From contig NZ_NKTX01000005.1 of NCBI RefSeq assembly GCF_003207815.1, positions 89,318-153,317 of the forward strand: a stretch of DNA of 64,000 nucleotides. Reading direction: 5' to 3'. The translations under genes and the position numbers were made by a program. Position 1 is the first letter of the stretch. The number at the start of each line of letters is the position of its first letter. The notes beneath the pieces are model-generated. The model made no database searches. It was not told the origin of the DNA and worked only from the letters and a program-made list of their open reading frames with translations. This DNA is from Komagataeibacter oboediens (lineage in GTDB: Bacteria; Pseudomonadota; Alphaproteobacteria; Acetobacterales; Acetobacteraceae). Positions 36,532 to 45,286 of the stretch are shown in pieces.

Positions 36532-37035
36532 ATGGACAGTGTACGCCTAAACCAGATCGGGGCAGCCTGCCTCTTCGCAGCGCTGGCGGTGGGTGCCAGC
36601 TGGGGTGTTGCCCATACCGCCGTGCCCGAACCGGTGCCTGCGAAGCCCGGCGTGGCCATCCCGCATCCCGCAGCCCCGGCGGGTGCGTCGATCGATGATC
36701 TGGTCGCCAGGGCCAGCGTGGAAAAGGGGCATGCCATTGCCGACCGGCAGTGCGCGATGTGCCACAGCCTTGCGCCACAGGGGCCTTCCATTATCGGCCC
36801 GGCCCTGTTTGGTGTGGTTGGCACGCATGTGGGTGATATTCCGGGGTATGAGTTCTCGGATGCGCTGAAGACCCACAAGGACGAGACATGGAACAACACC
36901 ACCCTGTCCACCTGGCTGAAATCCCCCGCTGATTATGCGCCGGGCACCAAGATGTCGTTCCCGGGCATTGAATCGGAAACCGAGCGTGCGGACCTGATCG
37001 CCTACCTCAACTCCCTCAAGCCGGAGCCGCGGTAA
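36532..37035 (+). CDS. Membrane-anchored class I cytochrome c (CycM-like)
   Basis: The 167-residue protein has an uncleaved N-terminal hydrophobic segment (IGAACLFAALAVGASWGVAH), a Pro/Ala-rich linker and one haem c domain with CAMCH as the attachment site and GTKMSFPG providing the methionine ligand. It would sit in the inner membrane facing the periplasm and pass electrons from the bc1 complex or a dehydrogenase to an oxidase. I chose ATG 36532; ATG 36511 would add seven residues. The gene overlaps the hisN start by one base. Divergent kdsB/pheA beside cycM is conserved in alphaproteobacteria. Confidence 0.88.
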   Translation: MDSVRLNQIGAACLFAALAVGASWGVAHTAVPEPVPAKPGVAIPHPAAPAGASIDDLVARASVEKGHAIADRQCAMCHSLAPQGPSIIGPALFGVVGTHVGDIPGYEFSDALKTHKDETWNNTTLSTWLKSPADYAPGTKMSFPGIESETERADLIAYLNSLKPEPR

Positions 37036-37850
37036 TGACCGCCCTGCCCGCTGCCTTCCCGCGCGATGCGGTGCTGGAGGCGGCGATGGCCGCCGCCGAC
37101 GTGGCGCGCGCCGTGGTGCTGCCCTTTTTCCGCCGGGGTGTCCGCGCGGATGAAAAAAGCGATGCCAGCCCCGTCACCATAGCCGACCGCACGGCGGAAC
37201 GCGCGATTCGGGCCGTACTGTCCGAACGCCTGCCCGGTTTTGGCGTGATGGGGGAGGAATTCGGGCTGGAACGCGGCGAAAGCCCGTATCGCTGGGTGGT
37301 GGATCCGGTGGACGGCACGCGGGCCTTCCTGACCGGGCGTCCGACCTTTGGCACGCTGATTGCCCTGCTGCACGACAATGTTCCGGTGCTTGGCGTGATT
37401 GACCAGCCCGTGACGGGGGAACGGTGGATCGGACTGCGTGGTGAAACCACGCGGTACATGTCTGCCCTGCCCGGCACGCCTGCCACGCGCGCATGCGCCG
37501 ATGTGGGACATGCAGAACTGTCATGCACCGCGCCCGAGATCCTTGATGCGCCCCACCGGCCCGGCTTTGACGTACTGGCCGCCGCCGTCAGGCGGACAAG
37601 CTGGGGGGGTGACTGTTATGCCTATGGCCTGCTGGCGCTGGGGCAGATCGACATTATTGCCGAATGTACCATGAAGATATGGGACTGGGCAGCGCTGGTG
37701 CCGGTGGTGGAAGGGGCCGGCGGCCGCATGACAGACTGGTCGGGTCAGCCGCTTCGCGCGGATGGCGATGGCACGGTTCTGGCGGTAGGGGACGGCGCCC
37801 TGCTGCCCCGTGTGACGGGGCTGCTGTCGCGTGGCATTGCCATAAAGTAA
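37035..37850 (+). CDS. hisN: Histidinol-phosphatase, inositol-monophosphatase family
   Basis: The 271-residue protein dephosphorylates histidinol phosphate, the step before the last two oxidations of histidine synthesis. Motifs are GVMGEEFG (metal ligand Glu-Glu), WVVDPVDGTRAFLTG (DPxDGT) and IWDWAALVPVVEGAGGRM. These metal ligands are those of the IMPase superfamily, and the RAFLTGRPTFGTLIAL segment fits the HisN subgroup. Its ATG overlaps the TAA of the cytochrome c gene, so the pair is coupled even though the functions differ. A related sugar phosphatase role is possible. Confidence 0.88.
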   Translation: MTALPAAFPRDAVLEAAMAAADVARAVVLPFFRRGVRADEKSDASPVTIADRTAERAIRAVLSERLPGFGVMGEEFGLERGESPYRWVVDPVDGTRAFLTGRPTFGTLIALLHDNVPVLGVIDQPVTGERWIGLRGETTRYMSALPGTPATRACADVGHAELSCTAPEILDAPHRPGFDVLAAAVRRTSWGGDCYAYGLLALGQIDIIAECTMKIWDWAALVPVVEGAGGRMTDWSGQPLRADGDGTVLAVGDGALLPRVTGLLSRGIAIK

Positions 37851-37940
37851 CGGCGCTAAATGATCTTTCCCCCTAGCGGGGGCACGGGCAATCGGATAGG
37901 GACGACCCACCTTGACCGTACAGAAGCGGGAGCACGCGAC

Positions 37941-39206
37941 ATGACCAGCCAATCCAACGGACATCTTTCCCTGCCCAAGGACAAGATACGCATCCTGCTG
38001 CTTGAAGGCATCCATGACAGTGCCGTCAGGCTGCTGAAGGAAAATGGATACGAAAACGTAACCCGCCTGAAAACGGCGCTGGAGGGCGATGCCCTGCAGA
38101 AGGCGCTGGAAGGCGTGCATATTGTCGGGATCCGTTCACGCACGCAGCTGACGCGTGAGGTGATCGAAAAGGCCGACCGCCTGATCGCGATTGGCTGTTT
38201 CTGCATCGGTACCAATCAGGTGGACCTGAACGCTGCGCGTGAGGCCGGTATTCCGGTCTTTAACGCGCCGTACAGCAACACGCGTTCGGTCGCCGAACTG
38301 GTCATGGGCGAAATCGTGATGCTGATGCGCCGCATCTTCCCCAAGTCGGAGGAATGCAACGCCGGGATCTGGAAAAAGTCCGCCACCAACAGCTGGGAAG
38401 TGCGTGGCAAGACGCTGGGGATCGTGGGGTATGGCTCCATCGGTTCGCAGCTGTCCGTCCTGGCCGAAGCCTTCGGCATGCGCGTGTTCTATTACGACGT
38501 GATCGACAAGCTGGTGCATGGCAATGCAACGCCGGTCGATACGCTGGAAACCCTGCTGGCGCAGAGCGACGTGGTCAGCCTGCATGTGCCCCAGACGCCG
38601 GAAACGGCCGGCATGATCGGTGAAGCCCAGATCCGCGCGATGAAGAAAGGGTCGTTCCTGATCAACAACGCGCGCGGCAACGTGGTGGATCTGGATGCGC
38701 TGGCCGCTGCGCTGAAGGACGGCCACCTGCTGGGTGCCGCGATTGACGTGTTCCCCAAGGAACCGAAGGCGGCGGGCGAGGAATTCCAGACCCCGCTGCG
38801 TGGTCTGGACAACGTGATCCTGACCCCGCATATCGGCGGTTCCACGGCGGAAGCGCAGGAACGTATTGGCGTGGAAGTGGCGCGCAAGCTGGTGGAATAT
38901 TCCGATGTTGGTTCCACGCTGGGGGCGGTCAACTTCCCCACCGTGCAGCTGCCGGAAAACCCGCACGGGACACGCTTCATGCATGTGCATAAAAACGTGC
39001 CGGGCATCATGCTGCAGATCAACGAGATATTCTCCTCCGAAGCCTGCAACATCACCGCGCAGTACCTGCAGACGGCGGGTGAACTGGGTTATGTTGTTGT
39101 CGAGGCCGACACCGGCCGCGACGTGGAAAAGGACAACCGTATCCTTGACCGCCTGCGTGAACTGAAGGGCACCCTGCGCGCCCGGCTGCTGTACAAGCAG
39201 CAGTAA
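37941..39206 (+). CDS. serA: D-3-phosphoglycerate dehydrogenase
   Basis: SerA oxidises 3-phosphoglycerate in the first step of serine synthesis. The 421-residue protein is the short E. coli-like form: substrate domain with VGIRSRTQLTREVIEKADR, Rossmann domain with GKTLGIVGYGSIGSQLSVLA, the catalytic histidine in LTPHIGGSTAEAQERIG and a C-terminal ACT domain (VPGIMLQINEIFSSE), so serine feedback is likely. I chose ATG 37941, preceded by GCGGGAGCA. The 90-bp leader holds a small hairpin (CCCCC-TAGC-GGGGG at 37869-37882). A repeat element with a hairpin follows the stop. Confidence 0.95.
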   Translation: MTSQSNGHLSLPKDKIRILLLEGIHDSAVRLLKENGYENVTRLKTALEGDALQKALEGVHIVGIRSRTQLTREVIEKADRLIAIGCFCIGTNQVDLNAAREAGIPVFNAPYSNTRSVAELVMGEIVMLMRRIFPKSEECNAGIWKKSATNSWEVRGKTLGIVGYGSIGSQLSVLAEAFGMRVFYYDVIDKLVHGNATPVDTLETLLAQSDVVSLHVPQTPETAGMIGEAQIRAMKKGSFLINNARGNVVDLDALAAALKDGHLLGAAIDVFPKEPKAAGEEFQTPLRGLDNVILTPHIGGSTAEAQERIGVEVARKLVEYSDVGSTLGAVNFPTVQLPENPHGTRFMHVHKNVPGIMLQINEIFSSEACNITAQYLQTAGELGYVVVEADTGRDVEKDNRILDRLRELKGTLRARLLYKQQ

Positions 39207-39228
39207 AATAAAATATTGATAAAATTGT

Positions 39229-39270
39229 AAAAGTTTTTGGGTGCCGCCTTTATTTAAAGCGGCATCACCC
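39229..39270. repeat. Composite intergenic palindromic repeat, copy 3
   Basis: AAAAGTTTTTGGGTGCCGCC (39229-39248) is followed by TTTATTTAAAGCGGCATCACCC, so TGCCGC pairs with GCGGCA and GGGT with ACCC, with a 2-base bulge. The 5' half matches copies at 48033 and 53876. It lies just after serA and may act as its terminator, although no T-tract follows. Confidence 0.7.
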
Positions 39271-39355
39271 TGAACGACCGATAAGGGGGCATGCCATTGG
39301 GCGCGCCCCTTTATTTTATGGACAAAGTGTCTGGCGGCTGATGTCACCAGTGGTC

Positions 39356-39384
39356 TTGTCACATCCGCCCGCTGCCTCAATAAT
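39356..39384 (+). promoter_or_regulatory. Promoter of the GH32 gene
   Basis: TTGTCA (39356-39361) and AATAAT (39379-39384) are separated by exactly 17 bases, each matching the sigma-70 consensus in 5 of 6 positions. Transcription would start near 39391. The overlapping palindrome at 39383-39398 suggests repression. Confidence 0.6.
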
Positions 39385-39398
39385 AACGGTATCGTTAT
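39383..39398. promoter_or_regulatory. Palindromic operator over the GH32 promoter
   Basis: ATAACG (39383-39388), spacer GTAT, CGTTAT (39393-39398) form perfect 6-bp arms. The site covers the end of the -10 box and the predicted start point. This position and the AACG/CGTT core fit a LacI/GalR-type sugar-responsive repressor, although no such regulator gene is in the window. Confidence 0.5.
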
Positions 39399-39412
39399 AT
39401 ATTGGGGGTGCA

Positions 39413-40867
39413 ATGCCTGTCATTTCCCGACGGTCCGTTCTGGGTGGTGTCGCCATGCTGCCATGGGCAGGCGGGCGCGTGGCAACGGCGCGGCCGGTTC
39501 GTCTGCCTCTGGCATCGGTGCTTGCCGCCGATCCATTGCGACCGCAATATCACCTTATTGCTCCCTATGGCTGGATGAATGATCCCTGTGGGCCCGTCTG
39601 GGTACGGGGGCGTTATCACATGTTTTATCAGTGGGGGCCGGACAAGGCCGCGTTTGGCGATATTCACTGGGGGCATGCGGTCAGTACGGACCTTGTGCAC
39701 TGGCGCAACCTGCCTGCCGCACTCTCGCCTCAGCCCGGCGGCCCCGATGCGCAGGGCGTGTTCAGTGGCTGCGTGGTGATCGATGGTGCACGGGCGGTGG
39801 CGTTCTATACCGGGATCGAGCCATCCGTGCAGTGCATGGCTACGTCCGATCTGGACATGATGCACTGGACGCGCCACCCCGAACCCGTGATCGCGACCCC
39901 GCCCGAAGGACTGCAGGTGGAAGGCTTCCGCGATCCGATGGTGTGGAAAGACGGGACGCGGTGGTGCATGGTGCTGGGGGCGAATGTCCATGCTTCCCCC
40001 ATGGGGCCAGGTGGTGTCGTGCTGCTGTATGACAGCCCCGACCTGCTGACATGGACCTATCGCAGGATCCTGTATGGGCCGACCCACATTGCTGGCGGAT
40101 ATGATGATGCGATGGAGTGTCCGGACTTTTTCGCGCTGGAGGCTTCTCAGGTTCTTGTCTATTCGCTGGGTGATACCGTTTACGCAGCCGTTGGCACGTT
40201 CGGGCAGGACAGGTTTCACGTCCGCCATGTTGCGCCGCTGGGCTACGGGTTGTTCTATGCCGCGCGGACCATGCTGGATGCGGACGGCCGCCGCGTGGTG
40301 TGGGGCTGGATCCCCGAAAAACCGGGACGGGCCAAGACGGCCATGCAGGCAGGCTGGAACGGGGTGACGTCCCTGCCCCGCGTCATGACCATCGGTGAGG
40401 ACGGTCTTGCGCGGGTGGCCCCCCATCCGGCAATTGCAATGCTGGAAGGGCCGGTCTTCATGCAGGGTGCCGGGCATGAACCGGGGCATACGGACGGACC
40501 GAATGCCCGTATCCGCGTATCTTTTTCCGGGCAGGCGCCGGGACGGATCATTTTTGGTGGTCGGGATGCCTTCCTTGATCTGGATTACGATCCCTACCGG
40601 CCCGGGCGTGAACTGATCGCCAATGGGGATGCGGCTCCCCTGCCCCTGGCTGATCACAGCACCCTTGATATTCTGGTTGATGCATCGGTTATCGAAATCT
40701 TCGCATCCAGCGGGATCGGCCTGAGCACCCGCGCCTATGGTGACGCGGCGGGACCATTCGTGCTGAAAATGCAGGGTACGTTCGAAAGCGCATCCATACA
40801 GGCGCGGCGCATGACCCCTATTTCCCCCGACCGACTGACGGCGGACCCGGAACCGACAGGCGGCTAG
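39413..40867 (+). CDS. Exported GH32 glycoside hydrolase (sucrose/levan hydrolase)
   Basis: Family GH32 enzymes hydrolyse sucrose or fructans. The 484-residue protein has the nucleophile aspartate in YGWMNDPCGPVW at about residue 53, the transition-state aspartate in EGFRDPMVWKDG at about 168, and the acid/base glutamate in MECPDFF at about 235, so the catalytic set is complete. A C-terminal beta-sandwich follows. The N-terminus MPVISRRSVLGGVAML looks like a Tat signal, so it is probably secreted or periplasmic. ATG 39413 follows GGGGGTG. Exo-levanase versus invertase cannot be separated by eye. A promoter and overlapping palindrome are visible upstream. Confidence 0.9.
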   Translation: MPVISRRSVLGGVAMLPWAGGRVATARPVRLPLASVLAADPLRPQYHLIAPYGWMNDPCGPVWVRGRYHMFYQWGPDKAAFGDIHWGHAVSTDLVHWRNLPAALSPQPGGPDAQGVFSGCVVIDGARAVAFYTGIEPSVQCMATSDLDMMHWTRHPEPVIATPPEGLQVEGFRDPMVWKDGTRWCMVLGANVHASPMGPGGVVLLYDSPDLLTWTYRRILYGPTHIAGGYDDAMECPDFFALEASQVLVYSLGDTVYAAVGTFGQDRFHVRHVAPLGYGLFYAARTMLDADGRRVVWGWIPEKPGRAKTAMQAGWNGVTSLPRVMTIGEDGLARVAPHPAIAMLEGPVFMQGAGHEPGHTDGPNARIRVSFSGQAPGRIIFGGRDAFLDLDYDPYRPGRELIANGDAAPLPLADHSTLDILVDASVIEIFASSGIGLSTRAYGDAAGPFVLKMQGTFESASIQARRMTPISPDRLTADPEPTGG

Positions 40868-41187
40868 GGGGCGCCAAGGAAGGTCTGGTCGTGCCGCTTC
40901 AGGCGGGTGTGGCGCTGTATGTCGGTTTCCATCACGCAGGCCATGAGCAGCGCAATTACCCAGCCGATCCCGGTCATGCCCGTAGCGCAGTTCACCACTG
41001 CCACCACCGCCGCGTTATGCACACCGCGGCGACATGCAATGAACGTTGGCAGCAGGAACAGCACCATGCTTCCCGCCAGTCCGAAGGCCAGTACCAGAAG
41101 GACAGCCGTGCCGATTTCCAGCCCCGTGCCCTGTATGGACTGCCAGCCACGGTAGACCTCGTAAGTGGAGGGAACATGGATATTCAT
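40864..41187 (-). CDS. Superinfection immunity family membrane protein (T4 Imm-like)
   Basis: The 107-residue protein has two transmembrane segments: one at about residues 22-50 and one at 60-84. FLLPTFIACRRGVHNAAVVA and GMTGIGWVIALLMACVM match the Imm_superinfect family, named after the phage T4 Imm protein that blocks DNA injection by a second phage. Many chromosomal copies exist, and whether they protect against phage is unproven. The stop overlaps the convergent GH32 stop by 4 bp. A divergent unknown membrane protein gene starts 150 bp away. Confidence 0.8.
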   Translation of the reverse strand: MNIHVPSTYEVYRGWQSIQGTGLEIGTAVLLVLAFGLAGSMVLFLLPTFIACRRGVHNAAVVAVVNCATGMTGIGWVIALLMACVMETDIQRHTRLKRHDQTFLGAP

Positions 41188-41337
41188 AGCACTTCATGCT
41201 AACCCTAAATACAGGCGTGCCGCCACATCATATCGCGCGCTGGGCACCGGCGTGCAGCATGAACATGTCGGTCGGATCCAACTTGTCAGGGTTTTTTTTA
41301 CAGTGCGCAGTCATGTGTGCCCCGATGGGGACAACCT

Positions 41338-41844
41338 GTGATCTGGGGTGATTTCCAGGCGGTGATCCAGCTGTCAGCCGGATTGAATGTCGCCATCCTC
41401 AGTTTCGTCGATATCAGCCTGCCCGCCATAAAGGAGCGCAGGCGCGTCTTTGCCAAGGCCCGGCAGGAACTGGAACTGCACCGCAGCGGCACAGACCACC
41501 AGCACCCCGATGACGCGGAGGAATATGCTGCCGCCGTGCAGGAAATGGATCGCAAGCTGTTCCTGTTATGGCAGGAATCCTCCACCTTCATCCGGGAGGA
41601 GGAATCCCTCATCCGGTCCACCGGCGTGCTGGGCGTGTTCGGTGCGGTGCTCAGCCTCGGGCTGTTATGGTACTCGGCCGAGCATTACGGCGGAATCATA
41701 TCGCTGATGGGACGGGTACTGATCATCCTGTCCTTCTGCTCGCTGCTGGGTGCCTTCCTGATAAACTTCATGACCGCGTCGCAGGCGGGCGTGTTTACCA
41801 AGAAGTGCAATTCCATCCGTGAGGAAATGCACAAGCGCCTGTAG
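41338..41844 (+). CDS. Unknown protein: helical/coiled-coil region plus two C-terminal membrane helices
   Basis: I do not recognise this protein. From GTG 41338 it has 168 residues; GTG 41317 would add seven, but GGGGA sits 7-8 bases before 41338. The first 25 residues are moderately hydrophobic. Residues 25-90 are charged and likely helical or coiled-coil (PAIKERRRVFAKARQELELH, AAAVQEMDRKLFLLWQESS). Two hydrophobic helices follow (GVFGAVLSLGLLWYSA and VLIILSFCSLLGAFLINFM), ending in a basic tail. It lies between the superinfection immunity gene, which is divergent, and a convergent MATE gene that ends 1 bp from its stop. Confidence 0.65.
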   Translation: MIWGDFQAVIQLSAGLNVAILSFVDISLPAIKERRRVFAKARQELELHRSGTDHQHPDDAEEYAAAVQEMDRKLFLLWQESSTFIREEESLIRSTGVLGVFGAVLSLGLLWYSAEHYGGIISLMGRVLIILSFCSLLGAFLINFMTASQAGVFTKKCNSIREEMHKRL

Positions 41845-41845
41845 C

Positions 41846-43207
41846 CTATCCCCGCGCGGCGCGCGGGCGCATGCGCCACACGATACGCGTGCCCTGCATC
41901 ATGAATACCGCCACCAGGCCGATCCCGTTGCCGCACCACAGCCCCGATGGCCCCATGCCATGGCGGAAGGCAAGGTAGACCCCGCTGGGGAAACCAATGC
42001 CCCAGTACCCGATAACAGCCAGTACCATCGGCACTGCGGTATCACCCTGCCCGCGCAGGATGCCGGTGGTGATGACCTGCACCGCATCTGGAATCTGGAA
42101 TGCCGCCCCGACCAGCAGAAGGCCCAGCGCCATGCTGACCGCCTGTGTGTTTTCGGGCAGCGACATGTTCAGGTAGAGGCTAATGATGGCATGTCGCCCC
42201 AGCGCCATTCCCAGTGTCATGACGGCCGCCACCGCAATGCCCAGCAGCATGGCTGCCCATGCCGCACGCCGCATCATGGCCGGGTCGCCCCGCCCGGTCC
42301 AGTAGCCGACACGGATGTTACATGCCTGCCCCAGCGCCATGTACACCACGAAGCACTGGACCCCTATTCCCAGCATGATCTGGAATGCTGCCAGCGCGCT
42401 GTTGCCAAGGCGTGCGGCCTCAAGGCTGTTGGCCTGGAACAGTGAGACCTCCGCCATGGCGGCTGCCAGCATCGGCAGCCCGGTGCGCAGCAGCGCAAGC
42501 GTATGTCCCCATTCATGCGCGCGGGGACGCAGCATGGTGCGCAGGTCCGGCCTGCGCGCCACGAAGGCCAGCATGATGAACGGCATGCACCATAATGTCG
42601 TGACCGTAGCGATGGCCGATCCATATAGCCCCAGCGCAGGCAGCCCGAACCAGCCATGGATCAGGGTTGCGTTCAGCACCCCGTTGACCACCGTGATGCA
42701 CGGCATGACGCGCATGAGGATGCCCTGCGCCCCCATGACCGGCAGCGCCGTGGTCACGATCCCCTGCCCCAGCAGGGCGGGCGGCACGGCCCACATCAGG
42801 ATATGGACGAAATGGACGACGGGCGCGCGGATGGCCTCGGGCTCGTTCATCCATGCCAGTAGCCGGTCAACATGCCACAGGCAGAACAGTTCGGGCAGGC
42901 ACAGGGCCAGCGCCACCGCCAGCATGGATGTCATGATGGTGCCCAGGCTGGCGTGGTCCTGCCGCCCACGCGCCTGTGAAAGCAGGATGCCGCCCGCCTC
43001 GATCATGGCGGCAAGGATGGCATTGAGCGTGAAGAACGTGCTTGTCGCCAGTCCCCCGATCGCCAGCGCCGATGCGCCCAGCCCCCCCAGCAGTACGTCA
43101 TCGGTCGCGCCCATCAGCATCTGGACAAACTGTGACAGGCCCATCGGTCCCGCGATGGCAAGAATGGAGCGGAATTCCGTCCCGAATGCGTGTGGTGAAC
43201 GCGTCAT
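41846..43207 (-). CDS. MATE family multidrug/toxin efflux transporter
   Basis: The 453-residue integral membrane protein has twelve hydrophobic segments in two six-helix halves. LSQFVQMLMGATDDVLLGGL at the N-terminus and LGQACNIRVGYWTGRGDPAM at the start of the second half are MATE (NorM-like) signatures, with the conserved cation-binding acidic residue in the D-D pair of the first segment. It would export cationic compounds with sodium or proton gradients. It is convergent with the unknown gene at 41338 and divergent from hsdS with about 100 bp between. Confidence 0.92.
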   Translation of the reverse strand: MTRSPHAFGTEFRSILAIAGPMGLSQFVQMLMGATDDVLLGGLGASALAIGGLATSTFFTLNAILAAMIEAGGILLSQARGRQDHASLGTIMTSMLAVALALCLPELFCLWHVDRLLAWMNEPEAIRAPVVHFVHILMWAVPPALLGQGIVTTALPVMGAQGILMRVMPCITVVNGVLNATLIHGWFGLPALGLYGSAIATVTTLWCMPFIMLAFVARRPDLRTMLRPRAHEWGHTLALLRTGLPMLAAAMAEVSLFQANSLEAARLGNSALAAFQIMLGIGVQCFVVYMALGQACNIRVGYWTGRGDPAMMRRAAWAAMLLGIAVAAVMTLGMALGRHAIISLYLNMSLPENTQAVSMALGLLLVGAAFQIPDAVQVITTGILRGQGDTAVPMVLAVIGYWGIGFPSGVYLAFRHGMGPSGLWCGNGIGLVAVFMMQGTRIVWRMRPRAARG

Positions 43208-43306
43208 GCAATCCTACTGTCAGCCATGCGGCATGGTTATGTCTGCCGTACGGTATCTGTGGGGGGTTTATATCATTCCATCGCATGCCGCCAGCATATG
43301 GGGATC

Positions 43307-44581
43307 ATGATTGACACATCATGCTTTCCACGTCACCCGTACCGCATGGACGGATCGGCAGACGGCATGCGGCAGGCGCGTGGTGGCGGATTTGCGGGGC
43401 ATATGCATGCATCGTGCTGGCCCACAGCTCCCCTTGGGGCACTGGTGGACTGTCTGGATGCAGGCCGCGTACCGCTCAATCGCGCGCAGCGGGCACGTTG
43501 TCCGGGCCCCGTGCCCTATCATGGCGCCAGTGGTGTTGCGGGATATGTGGACCGGGCGCTGTTTGATGGGCCGCTTGTGCTGCTGGGCGAGGATAGCGCT
43601 CCCTTTTTCGATTCCGTGCGTGATGTCGCGTTTTTCCATGATGGCCCGTTATGGGCGGGCAATCATGTGCATGTGCTACGTCCGCGGATAGGGGTGGATG
43701 GGCGTTTCCTGGCGCATGCGCTCAATACCCTGTCCTATGCCGCGTATGTGGACGGCACAACCCGCCCCAAGCTGACCCGCGCACGGATGAACAGCCTGCC
43801 GGTACCCTGTCCGCCATTGCAGCACCAGCGTGCCATTGCCCAGGCGCTGGACCATCATCTGGACCGGATCGACCGACAGTTGCGTGAACTGGATGTGCAG
43901 GCGATGACGGCCAGTGAATACACGCAGGCGGCCACCCATCATGCGCTCCTGCCCTCTGGCGCGGCATGGCCCGGCCCCGTGCCGGCCGGCGGGACCATCC
44001 GGCCCTTGGGCAGCGTGTTTGACATCGTGGGCGGGGGCACGCCCGCTACGGGCAACGCGGCCTGCTGGGGACATGACGTGGCATGGCTGACGCCTGCCGA
44101 CCTGCCTGCCGGGCCGCCTGCATGGGTGGATCATGGCGCGCGGAGCCTGTCTGCCATGGGGTTGGCTGCCTGCCGTGCCGCGGTGGCGGAAGCGGGCGCG
44201 CTGGTTGTCTCCACCCGTGCCCCGGTGGGGCGGGTGGGCATGACAGCGTCACCTGTATCCGTAAGCCAGGGGTGCAAGGCGCTTGTGCCGCGCGCGGCGG
44301 ATGTGGACCTGCGTTTTCTTGCCCTGCTGCTGCATGTGGCGGCTCCGGAACTGCGGCGCCGTGCGGGCGGAAGCGTCTTTCCCGAAGTGGATACCCGGAC
44401 CCTTGCTTCGCTTGAACTATGCCTGCCCCCTCTGCCCCGCCAGCGCGCGGTCGCGCAGGAAGTGTGGGAGATGCTGGACCGGCAGGCCCGCCGGGCGTAT
44501 GCCCGCGAACGGTTGCGCGCCGTGCTGTGTGAATATCGTCCTGCCCTGCGGCAGGCCCATGTCAACGGACAGGCGACGTAA
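43307..44581 (+). CDS. hsdS: Type I restriction-modification specificity subunit (HsdS)
   Basis: HsdS reads the two half-sites of a bipartite DNA target. The 424-residue protein has two target-recognition domains: the first (PLGALVDCLDAGRVPLNRAQ onward) ends in a conserved coil, LPVPCPPLQHQRAIAQALDH, and the second (IRPLGSVFDIVGGGTPATGN, DVAWLTPADLP, LVVSTRAPVGRVGM) ends in LELCLPPLPRQRAVAQEV. Both coils are the family's central and C-terminal repeats. The start is uncertain; ATG 43307 has its AGGGG-like site too close, and ATGs at 43298 and 43346 are possible. Unusually, hsdM lies 1.8 kb downstream, after two unrelated genes, and no hsdR is present in the window. Confidence 0.88.
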   Translation: MIDTSCFPRHPYRMDGSADGMRQARGGGFAGHMHASCWPTAPLGALVDCLDAGRVPLNRAQRARCPGPVPYHGASGVAGYVDRALFDGPLVLLGEDSAPFFDSVRDVAFFHDGPLWAGNHVHVLRPRIGVDGRFLAHALNTLSYAAYVDGTTRPKLTRARMNSLPVPCPPLQHQRAIAQALDHHLDRIDRQLRELDVQAMTASEYTQAATHHALLPSGAAWPGPVPAGGTIRPLGSVFDIVGGGTPATGNAACWGHDVAWLTPADLPAGPPAWVDHGARSLSAMGLAACRAAVAEAGALVVSTRAPVGRVGMTASPVSVSQGCKALVPRAADVDLRFLALLLHVAAPELRRRAGGSVFPEVDTRTLASLELCLPPLPRQRAVAQEVWEMLDRQARRAYARERLRAVLCEYRPALRQAHVNGQAT

Positions 44582-44602
44582 AGGCAGTGGAATGGGGTGG
44601 GA

Positions 44603-45097
44603 ATGAGTACAACGGACGAATGTCGCGCCCGCGCGCCCGGATCCCCCGGTTCGGGAATGGATGTGGAAATTGCCGTCCTGCCGCGTCCGACACGGGCGGA
44701 TGAGGACGCGGTGCTGTCCATACTGCGTGATTTCACATGCGGCGTGGTGGGATACATTGACTGCCATGACCTTGTCATCGTGATCCGCGATCGCGTGACG
44801 GGGGACATCCGGGGCGGTCTGGTGGCGCAGTCCCGCTGGGGGGAAATGCATATCAACATGCTGGCCGTGGCCCCCCGCCTGCGCGGGCGCGGGATGGGAC
44901 GCAGGCTGGTGTCGATGGCCGAACACGAAGCCCGCCAGCGGGGCTGCACCCATATGTGGCTTGATACCTATGCGTTTCAGGCGCGGGTTTTTTATGAAAA
45001 GGTGGGGTTTGAGGTGTTCGGTCAGCTTGATGGCCCGGCGCCTTTCTTTCCACGTTATTTCATGCGCAGGCTGCTGTCGGGCGCGCAGGCGCGCTGA
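44603..45097 (+). CDS. GNAT family N-acetyltransferase
   Basis: The 164-residue protein has a GNAT fold: the acetyl-CoA loop is LAVAPRLRGRGMGRRLVSMA (motif A, RGxGxG), followed by HEARQRGCTHMWLDTYAFQA and the terminal ARVFYEKVGFEVFGQL. The substrate, whether a protein, antibiotic or small amine, cannot be read. It starts 21 bp after hsdS and is preceded by GGGGTGGGA, so it is probably in the same transcript. Confidence 0.88.
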   Translation: MSTTDECRARAPGSPGSGMDVEIAVLPRPTRADEDAVLSILRDFTCGVVGYIDCHDLVIVIRDRVTGDIRGGLVAQSRWGEMHINMLAVAPRLRGRGMGRRLVSMAEHEARQRGCTHMWLDTYAFQARVFYEKVGFEVFGQLDGPAPFFPRYFMRRLLSGAQAR

Positions 45098-45286
45098 TAT
45101 ATGTTCAGCAGTTGTTAAACCGGGCGCGATAGCGTGTGGCGCGCCGTCCATGCGCATGCCTGGCGCGGCATCGATCATGAATATGCACGGGCGCAGGAAA
45201 ACGCGCGGTCCCGTGCCGCGCGGGTTATGTTACAGTGTCTGACATATACGATGCATCATCATCACATCAGGAATAGATCATACCAT

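Noticed and set aside
37869..37882. CCCCC-GGGGG hairpin in the serA leader as a riboswitch
   Set aside because: The stem is only 5 bp, no further conserved structure is visible, and the leader is too short for a known riboswitch class.
38136..39413. 425-codon frame antisense to serA
   Set aside because: serA on the plus strand has every catalytic motif; the antisense product is low-complexity.
45251..45268. Run of His codons, looking like an affinity tag
   Set aside because: It is a short CAT/CAC run in a natural intergenic region outside the chosen permease start, with no vector sequence around it.
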